A DNA stretch of 64,000 nucleotides from Longibaculum muris (GCF_004343035.1 NZ_SMCQ01000014.1:1-64000), one strand, 5' to 3'; positions 43,252 to 52,440 are shown, numbered from the stretch's first letter. Notes: generated by a model from the sequence alone, not told the origin. Numbers and translations: made by a program.

Positions 43252-44211
43252 TTATCTTTTGACAGAAATTAACCCTCTATCTATATAACTTTGAATAGCT
43301 AAATCTATAGTTTCAAGATTTGTATATTTTGGTTTATATTCTAATAATCTTTTTTCCTTTTCAATGCTAAATGTTCCACTACGTATAATATGATAATAAG
43401 TATGCTCACATTCTTCTTTGTTTCCTTCGTATTCACACCACTCGTTCCAACCCAAGAATTTAATCTTTGGTTCATGACCAAAGAACTCATATAAATGTTT
43501 AGCATATCCATATAAAGTAATGCTATTTTCAGCTTCGGCATCAAAACTTTCTCCTAGTGATACATTTCTATGTGTTATAGCATTCATAAAGACTTGCGCA
43601 ACATCATATCCATGCACATGATGAATAATTTCCATCCCAAAGTTTGGTAAAGCAATTTCTTTACCATCTGCAATATCTTGAATAACTCTCATAGAAGTAT
43701 TTCCCCAAGGATTGATAATTGTCCATCCTGGTCCTGATATTTGTCCTGGCATTACAATCGTAGCAGGGAATCCATTTTTTCTGTATTCTTCCTTAAGATA
43801 CATTTCACTAGCAAATTTATCTTTACCATATTCGTCTAATGGAACTTTATTCATATCATCTTTATTAAATGGTAATATTTCTGCCATCCCATGGGCCCAA
43901 CAAGATGAACAATATAAATAGTGTGAGACATTTGACTTTTTGATAGCCTCTACCATTTTTTTAGTATCTTCAATATTAAAATTAACAAGATCAATAATTA
44001 TATCTGGGTTCATAGAAATAACCTGTTCCTCAAAGTTTGAACATTTATTTCTATCTAAAAATACACTTTCTACATCTTTCCATGCATAATCATCTTCATA
44101 TGGTTGACTATTTCCACGTGTAATACTTACAACCTCAAATCCATTTTTTACAAGCATAGGGCATAAATATGTTCCAATATGTCCCTTCCCGCCAATGACT
44201 ACTGCTTTCAT
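43252..44211 (-). CDS. NAD-dependent epimerase/dehydratase family protein
   Basis: A 319-residue extended SDR. The cofactor motif is VVIGGKGHIGTYL (4-16), the DxD region VNFNIED, and the catalytic YxxxK-like YGKDKFASEM (Tyr about 137). It lacks sugar-nucleotide signature residues that would fix a substrate. The start is the ATG at 44211 with GAGGAGG upstream. It lies downstream of a divergently oriented-looking but co-directional RpiR gene separated by a long hairpin terminator, which suggests control by that regulator or simple adjacency. Confidence 0.85.
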   Translation of the reverse strand: MKAVVIGGKGHIGTYLCPMLVKNGFEVVSITRGNSQPYEDDYAWKDVESVFLDRNKCSNFEEQVISMNPDIIIDLVNFNIEDTKKMVEAIKKSNVSHYLYCSSCWAHGMAEILPFNKDDMNKVPLDEYGKDKFASEMYLKEEYRKNGFPATIVMPGQISGPGWTIINPWGNTSMRVIQDIADGKEIALPNFGMEIIHHVHGYDVAQVFMNAITHRNVSLGESFDAEAENSITLYGYAKHLYEFFGHEPKIKFLGWNEWCEYEGNKEECEHTYYHIIRSGTFSIEKEKRLLEYKPKYTNLETIDLAIQSYIDRGLISVKR

Positions 44212-44289
44212 AACAAACCTCCTCTTTTTCTTTTTTTCACCATCATTATATTGATACGCATCATAAAGTAAATACATTGAAAGTATTAA

Positions 44290-44340
44290 AAAAAGGCTTT
44301 CTATAATTCCTTATAAAAATCCTTTAAATTATAGAAAGTC
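44290..44340 (-). terminator. Terminator after the RpiR regulator
   Basis: CTTTCTATAATT pairs perfectly with AATTATAGAAAG (12 bp) over an 18-nt loop, followed on the minus strand by TTTTTTT. Confidence 0.85.
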
Positions 44341-44343
44341 TTT

Positions 44344-45225
44344 CTAATCTGATATTTCATCAATAATAATATTTGTTTTCTTTCTTTTTTCAGTTGATTC
44401 AGCCACTTTTGTTTTATAAGCAAAGTGATTATCAAAGTTACTTGCAAAATAGCATGAATATAGTATGTCTAAAACCAAACTAATAGATTCAATTGTAGAA
44501 AATCCTGCTATCTTTGTATAAGACTTCTCCCTTGTTGTCAAAGACAGCTTTACATTTGAAATCTTAGATAAATCATTTTCTCCAATACTTGTTATAGCTA
44601 TAATAGGAACATCATTATTTTTTAATAATTTAGCAGTTTCTATAAGTTCATTAGAAACTCCTGAATAAGAAATACAAATAGCACATGTTTGACTATCTGA
44701 CATTATAGCTTCTTGATACATCATATTGCTATAAGAGTAAGTTTCACATTTTTTTCCAATGTGTCTAAATTTAAAACAGGCTTCCTCGGCCAAAAAACAC
44801 AAGTTTGAAATAGCAAAAATCTTTATAACTTCACATTTTTCAATTAAATTAATTGCTTTCCTTAAATCATCATGATTTATTAAAGATAATGTATCCTCTA
44901 AACTTTCAGTTTTTAGTTTTGTAATCTTATTAGCAATTGTCATAATATCATCATTAGCTTTAAAAGGTTTATTGGCATCAATATTTTTAAATCTACTTTT
45001 TAAATAAGTCATTTCTTCCAAATAAGCATCCTTAAAAGCTAGATATCCATCATAACCTAATTTGTTAGCAATTCTAACCAATATAGATGGGGATGTATAA
45101 GTTTCTTTAGCTATCATTGTTGTAGTATAATGTCTTATATTTTCTTGCTTATTTCTTATAAACTCAATTACAATTTTTTCATTTGCAGTCCAGTTAATGT
45201 CATCAATTCTTTCTTCTATTAACAC
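44344..45225 (-). CDS. RpiR/MurR family regulator with SIS domain
   Basis: A 293-residue regulator beginning at a GTG (45225) preceded by AGAGGGGCG. The helix-turn-helix covers about 12-75 (TSPSILVRIANKLGYDGYLAF in part: TSPSILVRIANKLGY). The SIS domain covers about 130-280 with AICISYSGVSNE, the sugar-phosphate-binding loop. It lies upstream of the epimerase and DMT genes on the same strand but is separated by its own terminator. This is the third RpiR gene in the window. Confidence 0.88.
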   Translation of the reverse strand: MLIEERIDDINWTANEKIVIEFIRNKQENIRHYTTTMIAKETYTSPSILVRIANKLGYDGYLAFKDAYLEEMTYLKSRFKNIDANKPFKANDDIMTIANKITKLKTESLEDTLSLINHDDLRKAINLIEKCEVIKIFAISNLCFLAEEACFKFRHIGKKCETYSYSNMMYQEAIMSDSQTCAICISYSGVSNELIETAKLLKNNDVPIIAITSIGENDLSKISNVKLSLTTREKSYTKIAGFSTIESISLVLDILYSCYFASNFDNHFAYKTKVAESTEKRKKTNIIIDEISD

Positions 45226-45331
45226 ATTAATCGCCCCTCTTTAAATTTATTTTATCACAGAAACTTTATTTCAACAATTAGATATAAAATCATAAAGAAA
45301 AGACATAGTAACAAAGCTTTATTCAATATAA

Positions 45332-45372
45332 AAACGAGTGATATTACTATTCTAATAATAATATCACTCTTT
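45332..45372 (-). terminator. Terminator after the HipA-like gene
   Basis: GAGTGATATTA pairs perfectly with TAATATCACTC across a 12-nt loop, with T residues after it on the minus strand; the stop codon of the HipA-like gene is in the loop. Confidence 0.85.
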
Positions 45373-46471
45373 CTTGAATTATTTTTTCTAATTGTTTTAA
45401 ACGTTTATTTGATAATTTATATCTTGTATTTCTATCAAACTTAAAGTTAATTAATTTTCTTAATTTATCTTTTTGTCTAGATGTCATTAAAGGTTTTACA
45501 AATCCTATAAAATCCTGATAGGTTGCAGGTAGACGAGTTGAAACATAAGTATTTATATCATTAAAATCGCTGTCCATTGCATAGCATAATAAAGATAATC
45601 CATTATCAAAGATTGGTGCAGGATCTATTATCTTGTTTGTATGACTATCAACTAATAATCCAAAATTACCAAAGTGTCTATCTTCATTTAAGATAACAGC
45701 ATCAAAAACCAGCATATCTATAAGTTCTTGATAATAATCTTCACCTAGATTCTTATAGTAATCTATAACGGCTTCAATACCGCCAGTTTTTACTAATCTA
45801 CCAACAGGAATAAATGAAATATTCTGGCTTGTGAACAATTCACAAGTTGAGCATAATTTTCCTTTCCATTTAGATAAATCATAATCAATATGATTTAATT
45901 CCATTGTTTTTGCAACTTGACTTGCATAAAATTCTGAATATGGTTCTAGCCCACTATTCGCAAAACCCTCTGTTCCTGATTTATAAAGAATGACTTTTCC
46001 TTTTATTCTCCTCCATGATTTTGCAAGCATACCATTTGTAGTAAATTCTGGAGAAGAACGAAAAGATGATCTTGTATAACTTCCATATCCAGTAAATGCA
46101 ATTGATGCAATATTTGTATTAAATGAATTTGTATAAAGGTTTTTATCAGCAAACAAATCTTTACAATCTTCTTTAACAACCCAATAACTATCATTGAGTG
46201 ATAAACCTTGACATATTTCAATAATACCCTTTGTATCTTTTTCGTTTAATCCAAGTCGTGCTAAAAAATTTGATACATATGCTCTATTTCTTGGAATAGT
46301 TCTTTTTTCCAGCCATCGCTTTAATGATTTATCATCAATTTCTAAATCTAAAGGAAGATGATTTTTCATATTTTCATTAAATGAAGTTATATGAACTTGT
46401 AATCCATCATTTGTATTTTCCATAGAAAAATACAATAAATCATTATCAAATTGTTTTAAGATATAATTCAT
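45347..46471 (-). CDS. Orphan HipA-like Ser/Thr kinase-fold protein
   Basis: A 374-residue protein. The kinase core has NEDRHFGNFG (about 262-271), with the catalytic Asp264 and Asn269, and DPAPIFDNGLSL with the metal-binding Asp289, as in HipA toxins. The N-terminal 120 residues are not obviously HipA_N. HipA phosphorylates GltX in other species, and is paired with HipB. No HipB gene is next to it. The true start is the ATG at 46471 with AAAGGGTGTG upstream; longer frames are antisense to the tmRNA. It lies downstream of the tmRNA gene in the same orientation. Confidence 0.75.
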   Translation of the reverse strand: MNYILKQFDNDLLYFSMENTNDGLQVHITSFNENMKNHLPLDLEIDDKSLKRWLEKRTIPRNRAYVSNFLARLGLNEKDTKGIIEICQGLSLNDSYWVVKEDCKDLFADKNLYTNSFNTNIASIAFTGYGSYTRSSFRSSPEFTTNGMLAKSWRRIKGKVILYKSGTEGFANSGLEPYSEFYASQVAKTMELNHIDYDLSKWKGKLCSTCELFTSQNISFIPVGRLVKTGGIEAVIDYYKNLGEDYYQELIDMLVFDAVILNEDRHFGNFGLLVDSHTNKIIDPAPIFDNGLSLLCYAMDSDFNDINTYVSTRLPATYQDFIGFVKPLMTSRQKDKLRKLINFKFDRNTRYKLSNKRLKQLEKIIQERVILLLE

Positions 46472-46537
46472 GAAAAACACACCCTTTCTATAAAAAACGA
46501 ATACATAAGTAATATGTATTCGATCAATTACTTTTAT

Positions 46538-46888
46538 GGTGGAGGCGGCGGGAATCGAACCCGCGTCCAAAAGCCGTCCCATATGAAGCGTCTACAGCTT
46601 ATCTTGTGGAATGGGTTTAACTAAGCTACGATCCACAAGCAGTCTTTCACTTAGCGATTCTGTAAATTTTCGTGATATAAGTCCAGACTCCTTACACCCT
46701 TATCCTATGAGTTATGGTACCAGTTATATAACTATAGGCACGCTATATAGTGGCAGCTTTCATGTCTATGTCGACTAAGCGAAAGCGTAATTAGTTTGTC
46801 TGTTTCCGGATATTTGTTTGTGCATGTAACGTGTGCCCACGGCTGCAACTCCATTCAAACTGACCCCTGTCGAATCCAAGACGCCCCC
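46538..46888 (-). ncRNA. ssrA: Transfer-messenger RNA (tmRNA)
   Basis: A 351-nt RNA. The 5' end GGGGGCGTC and the 3' end CGCCTCCACCA make the tRNA-like acceptor stem (one G-U pair), and GGGTTCGATTCCC forms the T arm, ending in an encoded CCA. A mRNA-like segment ends in a stop TAG after the frame GGAAACAGACAAACTAATTA..., giving a proposed tag GNRQTNYAFA. The 5' end begins 1-2 nt past the smpB stop codon. Its role is rescue of stalled ribosomes together with SmpB. The exact resume codon is inferred, not proven. Confidence 0.92.
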
Positions 46889-46889
46889 A

Positions 46890-47336
46890 TTAGTAAGCAT
46901 TTTTCAATGCTCTTTCAATGTCACGTTTAGAATCTTTTTCTTTAAGATCTTGACGTTTGTCATATAATTTCTTACCTCTTGCTAAAGCAACTTCTACTTT
47001 TAGTTTTGAAGTATTGAAATATAACTTAGTAGGAACAATCGTTAAACCATTTTCTTTCTCTTCTTTTTGTAACTTCTTTATTTGTTTTTTATGAAGTAAC
47101 AATTTTCTTGTACGAAGTGGCTCATGATTAAAACGATTGCCTTGTTCATAAGGAGCGATGTGCATGTTTTCAATAAAGGCTTCATCATTCTTAATACGAA
47201 TAAATGAATCTTTTAAGTTCACACTACCCTTACGCACTGATTTAATCTCTGTACCTTTTAATTCAATACCTGCTTCATAAGTATCTAAGATAAAGAAATC
47301 ATGATACGCTTTTTTATTTTGTGAAACGATCTTCAT
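46890..47336 (-). CDS. smpB: SsrA-binding protein SmpB
   Basis: A 148-residue RNA-binding protein essential for trans-translation. The N-terminus [18 protein letters not shown], then [17 protein letters not shown], matches SmpB, and the Lys/Arg-rich tail [21 protein letters not shown] binds the ribosome mRNA channel. The start is the ATG at 47336 with AGGAAGTGATG upstream. The stop codon is followed at once by the tmRNA gene, so smpB and ssrA are probably transcribed together. Confidence 0.95.
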   Translation of the reverse strand: MKIVSQNKKAYHDFFILDTYEAGIELKGTEIKSVRKGSVNLKDSFIRIKNDEAFIENMHIAPYEQGNRFNHEPLRTRKLLLHKKQIKKLQKEEKENGLTIVPTKLYFNTSKLKVEVALARGKKLYDKRQDLKEKDSKRDIERALKNAY

Positions 47337-47352
47337 ACACATCACTTCCTTT

Positions 47353-49560
47353 CTATCTTCTTTTTTGTCTAGTAAATCTTCTAGCCTTATTTATTTTACC
47401 TTTTTTCTTTCGATTTGTCTTTACTTTTTTGTCATTTAAATGAATTGTTTTCAATTTTTTTACTCTTGCTTTCATTCCTACAAGTTCAAAATCAACAGTT
47501 CTCTCTTTTTTACTAGAACCAATAACTCTTACTTTTACTTTATCTGACAATTTAAAAGTCTTACCAGTTCTTTCACCTCTTAACATAATATTCTTCTCAT
47601 CATAATGATAATAATCATCTGTTAAATCAGTAATATGAACCAAACCATCAACAGTATTAGGTAACTCAACAAAGAAACCAAATTGTGTAATTGAAGAAAT
47701 AATACCTTCAAATTCTTCACCAATATGACTTTCCATATATTCAGCCATCTTCATATCCATAACTTCTCGTTCAATATCAATAGATTCTCTTTCTCTAAAA
47801 GAAGATTGTTCTGCCAATTCAGGAATAACAGCTTCAAAATGAGCTGTTTCTTCATAATTTTGTTCAAACAAGAAATTTCTAATACATCTATGTACCAATA
47901 AATCTGGATAACGACGTATTGGAGATGTAAAGTGTGTATAATATTCATCAGCTAATCCAAAGTGTCCTAAACATTGACGATCATATCGCGCTTTTTGCAT
48001 ACATCTTAACAACAATGTTGAAATAACTGTATGTTCTTCTGTTCCCTTTGAAGCTTCGACAATAGCACTTAATTCATTTGGATAAACATGTTCTAATGAA
48101 CCTTTAATTGTATAACCAAGTGGTTTTACAATTGCTGCAAATTGTTGAAGTTTCTTTAACTTAGGATGTTCATGAACACGATAGATAAATGGTAAATCCA
48201 TCCATTTGAAATGTTGAGCAACAGTTTCATTAGCTTTCAACATAAATTCTTCAATAATCTTATCTGAGGCACCTCTTGTCCTTAAAACAACATCTGTTGG
48301 ATGTCCTTTTTCATCAACTAATACCTTAGCCTCATTGACATCAAAATCAATAGCTCCTCTTTCATCTCTTTTACTTCTTAAAAGAGTTGCTAGCTCTTGC
48401 ATTAAGAAAAACAATGGCACCACTTTCTCATATTTTTGTTGTAATGGGAAATCACCATCTAATATAGCATTCACATTGTTATAGGTCATACGATAAGATG
48501 AATGAATAACTGATGGAATAATCTCATGATTAACAACTTCACCATTCTTATCTATTTCCATTATACAACTTATTGTATATCGATCTGTATTAGGATTTAA
48601 TGAACAAATTCCATTTGATAACTTATGTGGCAACATTGGAATGACTCTATCAACTAAATAAATAGACGTTCCTCTTTTTACTGCTTCTTTATCTAGTGGT
48701 GAACTCTCAGTCACATAATAAGAAACATCAGCAATATGAACACCTAATTGATAATGACCATTATCCAATTTCTTTAAAGAGATAGCATCATCTAAATCCT
48801 TAGCATCATCACCATCAATAGTTACAATGACTTCATTTCTTAAATCAACACGATTTTCAATATCACTAGGATCTATTTCCTCGGGAATATTTTCTATTTG
48901 CTGATATACTTCTTCAGGAAATTCAATATCCACATCATGAGCATGAACAATTGATAAAATATCAACACCAGGATCATTACGGTGTCCTATAATCTTAACA
49001 ATATCACCTTTAATCTGTGGTTTAAATGTTTTCACTTCAACAACAACTTTATGTCCAGGCATAGCTCCATGCATATGTGCCGAATCAACAATAATTGGTT
49101 TTTCAAACTTGGAATCATCTGCCTTAACAAAATAATCTCTTTTTCCGCGTTTAACTTCTCCAACATATCTTAATTGTCCACGCTTAATAACACGTATAAC
49201 ACGTCCTTCTTCACGATTCCCATGTCCAGGAATTTTTTCAATCAAGACAGTATCTTTATTTAAGGCATCTTTCATATTTGATTCATGAACATAAAATTCA
49301 GTTTCTTCATCAATTCTAACAAATCCAAAACCTTTCTTATTAACTTCTAACACACCACTATAAAAGTTTAACTGATTAATTAAATAATAATCATTAAATT
49401 TACTTCTAACAATTAAACCTTCTTCTTCCATTTCATTTATCAATTTAATAAAAGAAATATAGTCAGTCGTATCAGTCATATGAAAATATTCAGCTAGTTC
49501 ATTAATCTTTCTTCTTGTATAAGTTCTATCTTCTAATAATTTTAATATATCCTCTTTCAT
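47353..49560 (-). CDS. rnr: Ribonuclease R
   Basis: A 735-residue exoribonuclease. An N-terminal winged helix (1-70) is followed by two cold-shock OB domains, the RNB catalytic domain with [16 protein letters not shown] (Asp residues for Mg binding), an S1 domain near 630-710 ([21 protein letters not shown] in part), and a Lys/Arg-rich tail. It degrades structured RNA 3' to 5', including mRNAs targeted by tmRNA. GGGAGGTG lies before the ATG. It belongs to the secG-rnr-smpB-ssrA cluster common in Firmicutes. Confidence 0.95.
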   Translation of the reverse strand: MKEDILKLLEDRTYTRRKINELAEYFHMTDTTDYISFIKLINEMEEEGLIVRSKFNDYYLINQLNFYSGVLEVNKKGFGFVRIDEETEFYVHESNMKDALNKDTVLIEKIPGHGNREEGRVIRVIKRGQLRYVGEVKRGKRDYFVKADDSKFEKPIIVDSAHMHGAMPGHKVVVEVKTFKPQIKGDIVKIIGHRNDPGVDILSIVHAHDVDIEFPEEVYQQIENIPEEIDPSDIENRVDLRNEVIVTIDGDDAKDLDDAISLKKLDNGHYQLGVHIADVSYYVTESSPLDKEAVKRGTSIYLVDRVIPMLPHKLSNGICSLNPNTDRYTISCIMEIDKNGEVVNHEIIPSVIHSSYRMTYNNVNAILDGDFPLQQKYEKVVPLFFLMQELATLLRSKRDERGAIDFDVNEAKVLVDEKGHPTDVVLRTRGASDKIIEEFMLKANETVAQHFKWMDLPFIYRVHEHPKLKKLQQFAAIVKPLGYTIKGSLEHVYPNELSAIVEASKGTEEHTVISTLLLRCMQKARYDRQCLGHFGLADEYYTHFTSPIRRYPDLLVHRCIRNFLFEQNYEETAHFEAVIPELAEQSSFRERESIDIEREVMDMKMAEYMESHIGEEFEGIISSITQFGFFVELPNTVDGLVHITDLTDDYYHYDEKNIMLRGERTGKTFKLSDKVKVRVIGSSKKERTVDFELVGMKARVKKLKTIHLNDKKVKTNRKKKGKINKARRFTRQKRR

Positions 49561-49595
49561 AATTTCACCTCCCTTTTATTCTACCCAATATAAAT

Positions 49596-49620
49596 AAAAA
49601 TAGGACACATAGTGTGCCCC
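49596..49620 (-). terminator. Weak terminator after secG
   Basis: On the minus strand GGGCACA-CTA-TGTGTCC (one G-U pair) is followed by TATTTTTATTT. It may only attenuate transcription into rnr. Confidence 0.55.
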
Positions 49621-49625
49621 ATTGA

Positions 49626-49847
49626 TTAACCCATTCTAATTAAGATTGCAATAACGAAAAACGCGATTGCAAGTCCAACAGTAATCCTAGAAAGTACTAA
49701 GTCAGCTCCTCTTTCTTTTTGATGAGCAAAAAGATTAGAACTTTGACCAGTCAAGGCGTTAACGATACCATCTGATTTTCCACTTTGTAATAGGCATACA
49801 ATTATAAGAGCAACTGAAACAATCATTAATAATACATTTAAAATCAT
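49626..49847 (-). CDS. secG: Protein translocase subunit SecG
   Basis: A 73-residue membrane protein with two transmembrane segments (about 4-22 and 53-71) joined by a loop with the SGKSDGIVNALTGQSSNLF region typical of SecG. It assists SecYE protein export. GGAGG lies before the ATG. It is first in the secG-rnr-smpB-ssrA cluster. Confidence 0.93.
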   Translation of the reverse strand: MILNVLLMIVSVALIIVCLLQSGKSDGIVNALTGQSSNLFAHQKERGADLVLSRITVGLAIAFFVIAILIRMG

Positions 49848-49950
49848 CTGAGTACCTCCTTTTCATCAAATTTTTATACACTAGCATTGCTATAATACCA
49901 TAAGACCAAGTAAATTACAAGCTTTTCTCTTACTCATTATAGAAAACAAA

Positions 49951-50463
49951 CTAATTTTTTATGTTCAATTTAAACACCTTTAATAAAATGGGTGCACATA
50001 AGAAAAAGAACAAAAAATTTCCCACTGCATGAAATGTATCAAACAATAATCCAGCTAAATAATAAACAATAAATAATGATGGTCCACCAATAACAAATTT
50101 ATCTAATGACACAATAAATCCAAAAACATATCCCATTATAAAAGCAAATATTGCCATAACTAATATATTTGGTTTTTGATTTAATTTTTTATAAAAATCA
50201 ACAATCATCTGTGTTAGTAAACATATCACTATCCATGCTAAAATTTGAAAGAAAGTCCAGATTCCCATCCCTAAATAAATGTTAGAAACTAAAGTTGTAA
50301 CTAAAGTTAATTTGATTCCAAATGCCAAACCAAAAATCATAACTGATAAAATAATAATCGATGTCACTGGTTTGACATTTGGAACAGCTTGTAAAGCTAT
50401 TCTAGAAGCAATATTGACTGCTGCTAAAATCCCAATCAGACTTATTTCTTTAACTTTACTCAT
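49951..50463 (-). CDS. ECF transporter S component, probable cobalamin-specific (CbrT-like)
   Basis: A 170-residue membrane protein with six predicted segments, the size and topology of energy-coupling-factor S components (PF12822-type). It has an alanine/glycine-rich early segment (IGILAAVNIASRIALQAVPN) and an ending FHAVGNFLFFFLCAPILLKVF typical of the group. The S component binds the vitamin and docks to a shared A-A'-T module encoded elsewhere. It is the third gene in an operon headed by a cobalamin riboswitch, so cobalamin or a precursor is its likely cargo. Its ATG (50463) overlaps the DUF4430 stop by 8 nt, without a strong ribosome site, which suggests coupling. Confidence 0.82.
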   Translation of the reverse strand: MSKVKEISLIGILAAVNIASRIALQAVPNVKPVTSIIILSVMIFGLAFGIKLTLVTTLVSNIYLGMGIWTFFQILAWIVICLLTQMIVDFYKKLNQKPNILVMAIFAFIMGYVFGFIVSLDKFVIGGPSLFIVYYLAGLLFDTFHAVGNFLFFFLCAPILLKVFKLNIKN

Positions 50464-51088
50464 TGACAATATAAATCCATTCTACTGTATCACCATTATT
50501 AACTTTATATGTTCCAGCACTGGCACTTGGAAAAGTACCATTGACTTTATATTTCCAACCAGATTGAGGTCCTTGGTCAAATTCATTTAATCCATTGATT
50601 CCTCTTACATAGATTGCTGGACCAAAACCATTGGTATTGACGTCTATCTTTTTCATTGTAGCTAGGCTTTTTAGAACATCATAGACACTTTGATCTTTTT
50701 CTATCTCAATAGTTTGATTAATAGTAAATACATCTGCTCCCTGTATGCTTACTTGAACTTTATCTTTTTGTGGTTTGACTTCTTCATATTTAGGTTTTTC
50801 TTGAGGAGTCTGTTGTGTTGTTTGGTTTGTTGTTGTATTGGTTGTCTGCTTTTTCTCTTTCTTTGTCGTTTCTGGCTGCTTTTCTTTCTTAGGTTTATCC
50901 TCAGTTTCTTTCTTATCTTCTTTTGTTGTTAGGGTGTCCTCTTTTTGAGGTGTCTCCACCGTTTCTGTTTTTTCAGCAACCGGCTTTTCTTTTGGCAAAG
51001 GTGTGGTTGTACGATAGATTCCAACAACACCGATAATGATAAAGCATATAACGACAAAGACTATTGTATATTTCTTTGTTTTATCCAA
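50456..51088 (-). CDS. Membrane-anchored DUF4430 protein, transcobalamin beta-domain-like
   Basis: About 210 residues. An N-terminal membrane anchor (about 6-25) is followed by a low-complexity Lys/Glu/Thr linker (about 30-105) that would span the cell wall, then a C-terminal DUF4430 domain. That domain reads VQVSIQGADVF, SVYDVLKSLA, FGPAIYVRGINGLNEF, QSGWKYKVNGTFPSA and ends GDTVEWIYIVN, matching the beta domain of animal transcobalamin and intrinsic factor. The preferred start is the TTG at 51088 with AAAGGAAG 8 nt upstream, which overlaps the preceding gene by 8 nt; an ATG at 51121 is the alternative. Cobalamin binding is inferred. Confidence 0.85.
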   Translation of the reverse strand: MDKTKKYTIVFVVICFIIIGVVGIYRTTTPLPKEKPVAEKTETVETPQKEDTLTTKEDKKETEDKPKKEKQPETTKKEKKQTTNTTTNQTTQQTPQEKPKYEEVKPQKDKVQVSIQGADVFTINQTIEIEKDQSVYDVLKSLATMKKIDVNTNGFGPAIYVRGINGLNEFDQGPQSGWKYKVNGTFPSASAGTYKVNNGDTVEWIYIVNE

Positions 51089-52178
51089 AATATTTTCTTC
51101 CTTTAACAACAACCCATCCACTCAATAACAACATTCCTAGATAAGCTCCTAATAGAGAACTATCACTTGTCTTAACGACTTTTGTCTTTTGCGGTTTAGC
51201 TTCATTGGTTTTATCTTTCTGTGGTGCTGGCTTGTTTTCTTCCTTTTTCACTAGTTCTTCCTTAACTTCCTCTTTAACAGGTTGAGATATAATCTCTTGA
51301 TATAAGGCTTGTGCACTCTTATAAAGTGAACCATGATTATAGTATCCAACAGCTTGCACACCTTGAAGTGTTGCATAATAGTTTTCTTCACCTAGCTCAC
51401 TATAATAAAAGCTTCCGTTGCTGTTTTGATATTTCAATAAAAGATCATAGGGATTATTGTCTCCCTTATTGTAAGTTGTTCCTTTGACCCCTGCTGCATC
51501 ATAAGCCAACAATCCCATCAAGACACATGCTTGGGTATTCACATTGACTCCCATATAGCTATCAGCATAGCCACCTGTTTCATCTTGTGTAGATTGAATG
51601 TAGGCAAGTGCCTGATCGATGACTTCTTGATATTTTGCTGTATCAACTAGACTTAATGCTTCAATGACCCATGCTGTAACATCTAAACTTGGACCCCAGC
51701 TTGAACCAAAGGCTCCTTGTTCATCTATCAATGATGCAAGATAATCTGCTGCAATAGCTAATTTATCAGATTTAATGACATAGAGTGCATAAACACCATA
51801 AAGCTGGAAATTGGCTTCTGTGGAATCTTTTTTCTTATCAAATGCCCCATTATCATGTACGCATCCTTCTAGCATCTCAACATAATTAACTCCTTGATAG
51901 TTTCTTGGATCATCCTTATGTAAAGTAAGCGCAATAACTGTCTTAGCAATATCAGAAGCATATCCGGTATTCACAATATTTTCCATTGGCAAAGATGATA
52001 CATCTAAACCTAATGATGCATAAGCAAAGACTTCATCTGTACTTTGTAATACGGTTTTCTTTTGATAATAGCTTTTTGCTGTCTGATAGCTTTCTTCATA
52101 ACTCATGGCATGAGTCATTGTGAACTGACTTGCTATCAAAGTCATCACAATCCATAGACTTGTTAAAACTTTTTTCAT
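51081..52178 (-). CDS. Exported alpha/alpha-barrel protein, intrinsic-factor/transcobalamin N-domain-like, C-terminally anchored
   Basis: A 365-residue exported protein. The signal peptide ends near residue 24 (THA before MS). Residues 40-290 are repeated helical units with glycine-rich turns (EGCVHDNGAF, SLIDEQGAFG, STQDETGGYAD, KYQNSNGSFYY), the pattern of terpenoid-cyclase-like alpha/alpha barrels found in the N-terminal domain of intrinsic factor and transcobalamin. A Lys/Glu/Pro linker follows, then a C-terminal VVKTSD motif, a membrane helix and KGRK, like a sorting signal. The start is the ATG at 52178 with TGGAGGAC upstream. It is first in the riboswitch operon. Confidence 0.82.
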   Translation of the reverse strand: MKKVLTSLWIVMTLIASQFTMTHAMSYEESYQTAKSYYQKKTVLQSTDEVFAYASLGLDVSSLPMENIVNTGYASDIAKTVIALTLHKDDPRNYQGVNYVEMLEGCVHDNGAFDKKKDSTEANFQLYGVYALYVIKSDKLAIAADYLASLIDEQGAFGSSWGPSLDVTAWVIEALSLVDTAKYQEVIDQALAYIQSTQDETGGYADSYMGVNVNTQACVLMGLLAYDAAGVKGTTYNKGDNNPYDLLLKYQNSNGSFYYSELGEENYYATLQGVQAVGYYNHGSLYKSAQALYQEIISQPVKEEVKEELVKKEENKPAPQKDKTNEAKPQKTKVVKTSDSSLLGAYLGMLLLSGWVVVKGRKYFG

Positions 52179-52202
52179 TTCTTTGTCCTCCAATTCTTCT
52201 AG

Positions 52203-52229
52203 ACAAAAAATAGGACGTACTCGTCCTAG
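52203..52229 (-). terminator. Terminator of the cobalamin riboswitch expression platform
   Basis: On the minus strand AGGACG-AGTA-CGTCCT is followed by ATTTTTTG, directly downstream of the riboswitch and 25 nt before the first gene's start codon. In family terms, ligand binding would favour this terminator and so shut off the operon when cobalamin is plentiful. Confidence 0.8.
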
Positions 52230-52440
52230 ACTTTAGACTAGAACTACTTTATTCACCGTAAAGTGTATTCTAAGATGTTGGCATGTATTCCGGCTCAAGT
52301 TCATCGTATCAGCGCCTTCCCAGTTTCCCAGTGACATATTGCTTCAACTCTCTTTTACGGCTGCGGGACAGCTCAGGATTTTCACCTGATTCCATTTTGA
52401 TAAAGTATCTTTATACTTTAACCAACAAATTTATCAACTT
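52230..52440 (-). promoter_or_regulatory. Cobalamin riboswitch
   Basis: On the minus strand the conserved blocks occur in order: GGTGAAAATCC, then GCTGTCCCGCAGCCGT, GTCACTGGGAA, GGGAAGGCGCTGA and a GAGCCGGAATACATGCC segment that corresponds to the B12-box region, followed by a terminator. This matches the adenosylcobalamin-type aptamer. It precedes the gene at 51081-52178 and, by polycistronic linkage, the DUF4430 and S-component genes. Confidence 0.92.

Noticed and set aside
46472-46582. Extended N-terminus for the HipA-like gene
   Set aside because: The extra 37 codons run through the tmRNA 3' end in antisense sense and have no ribosome site; the ATG at 46471 has one.
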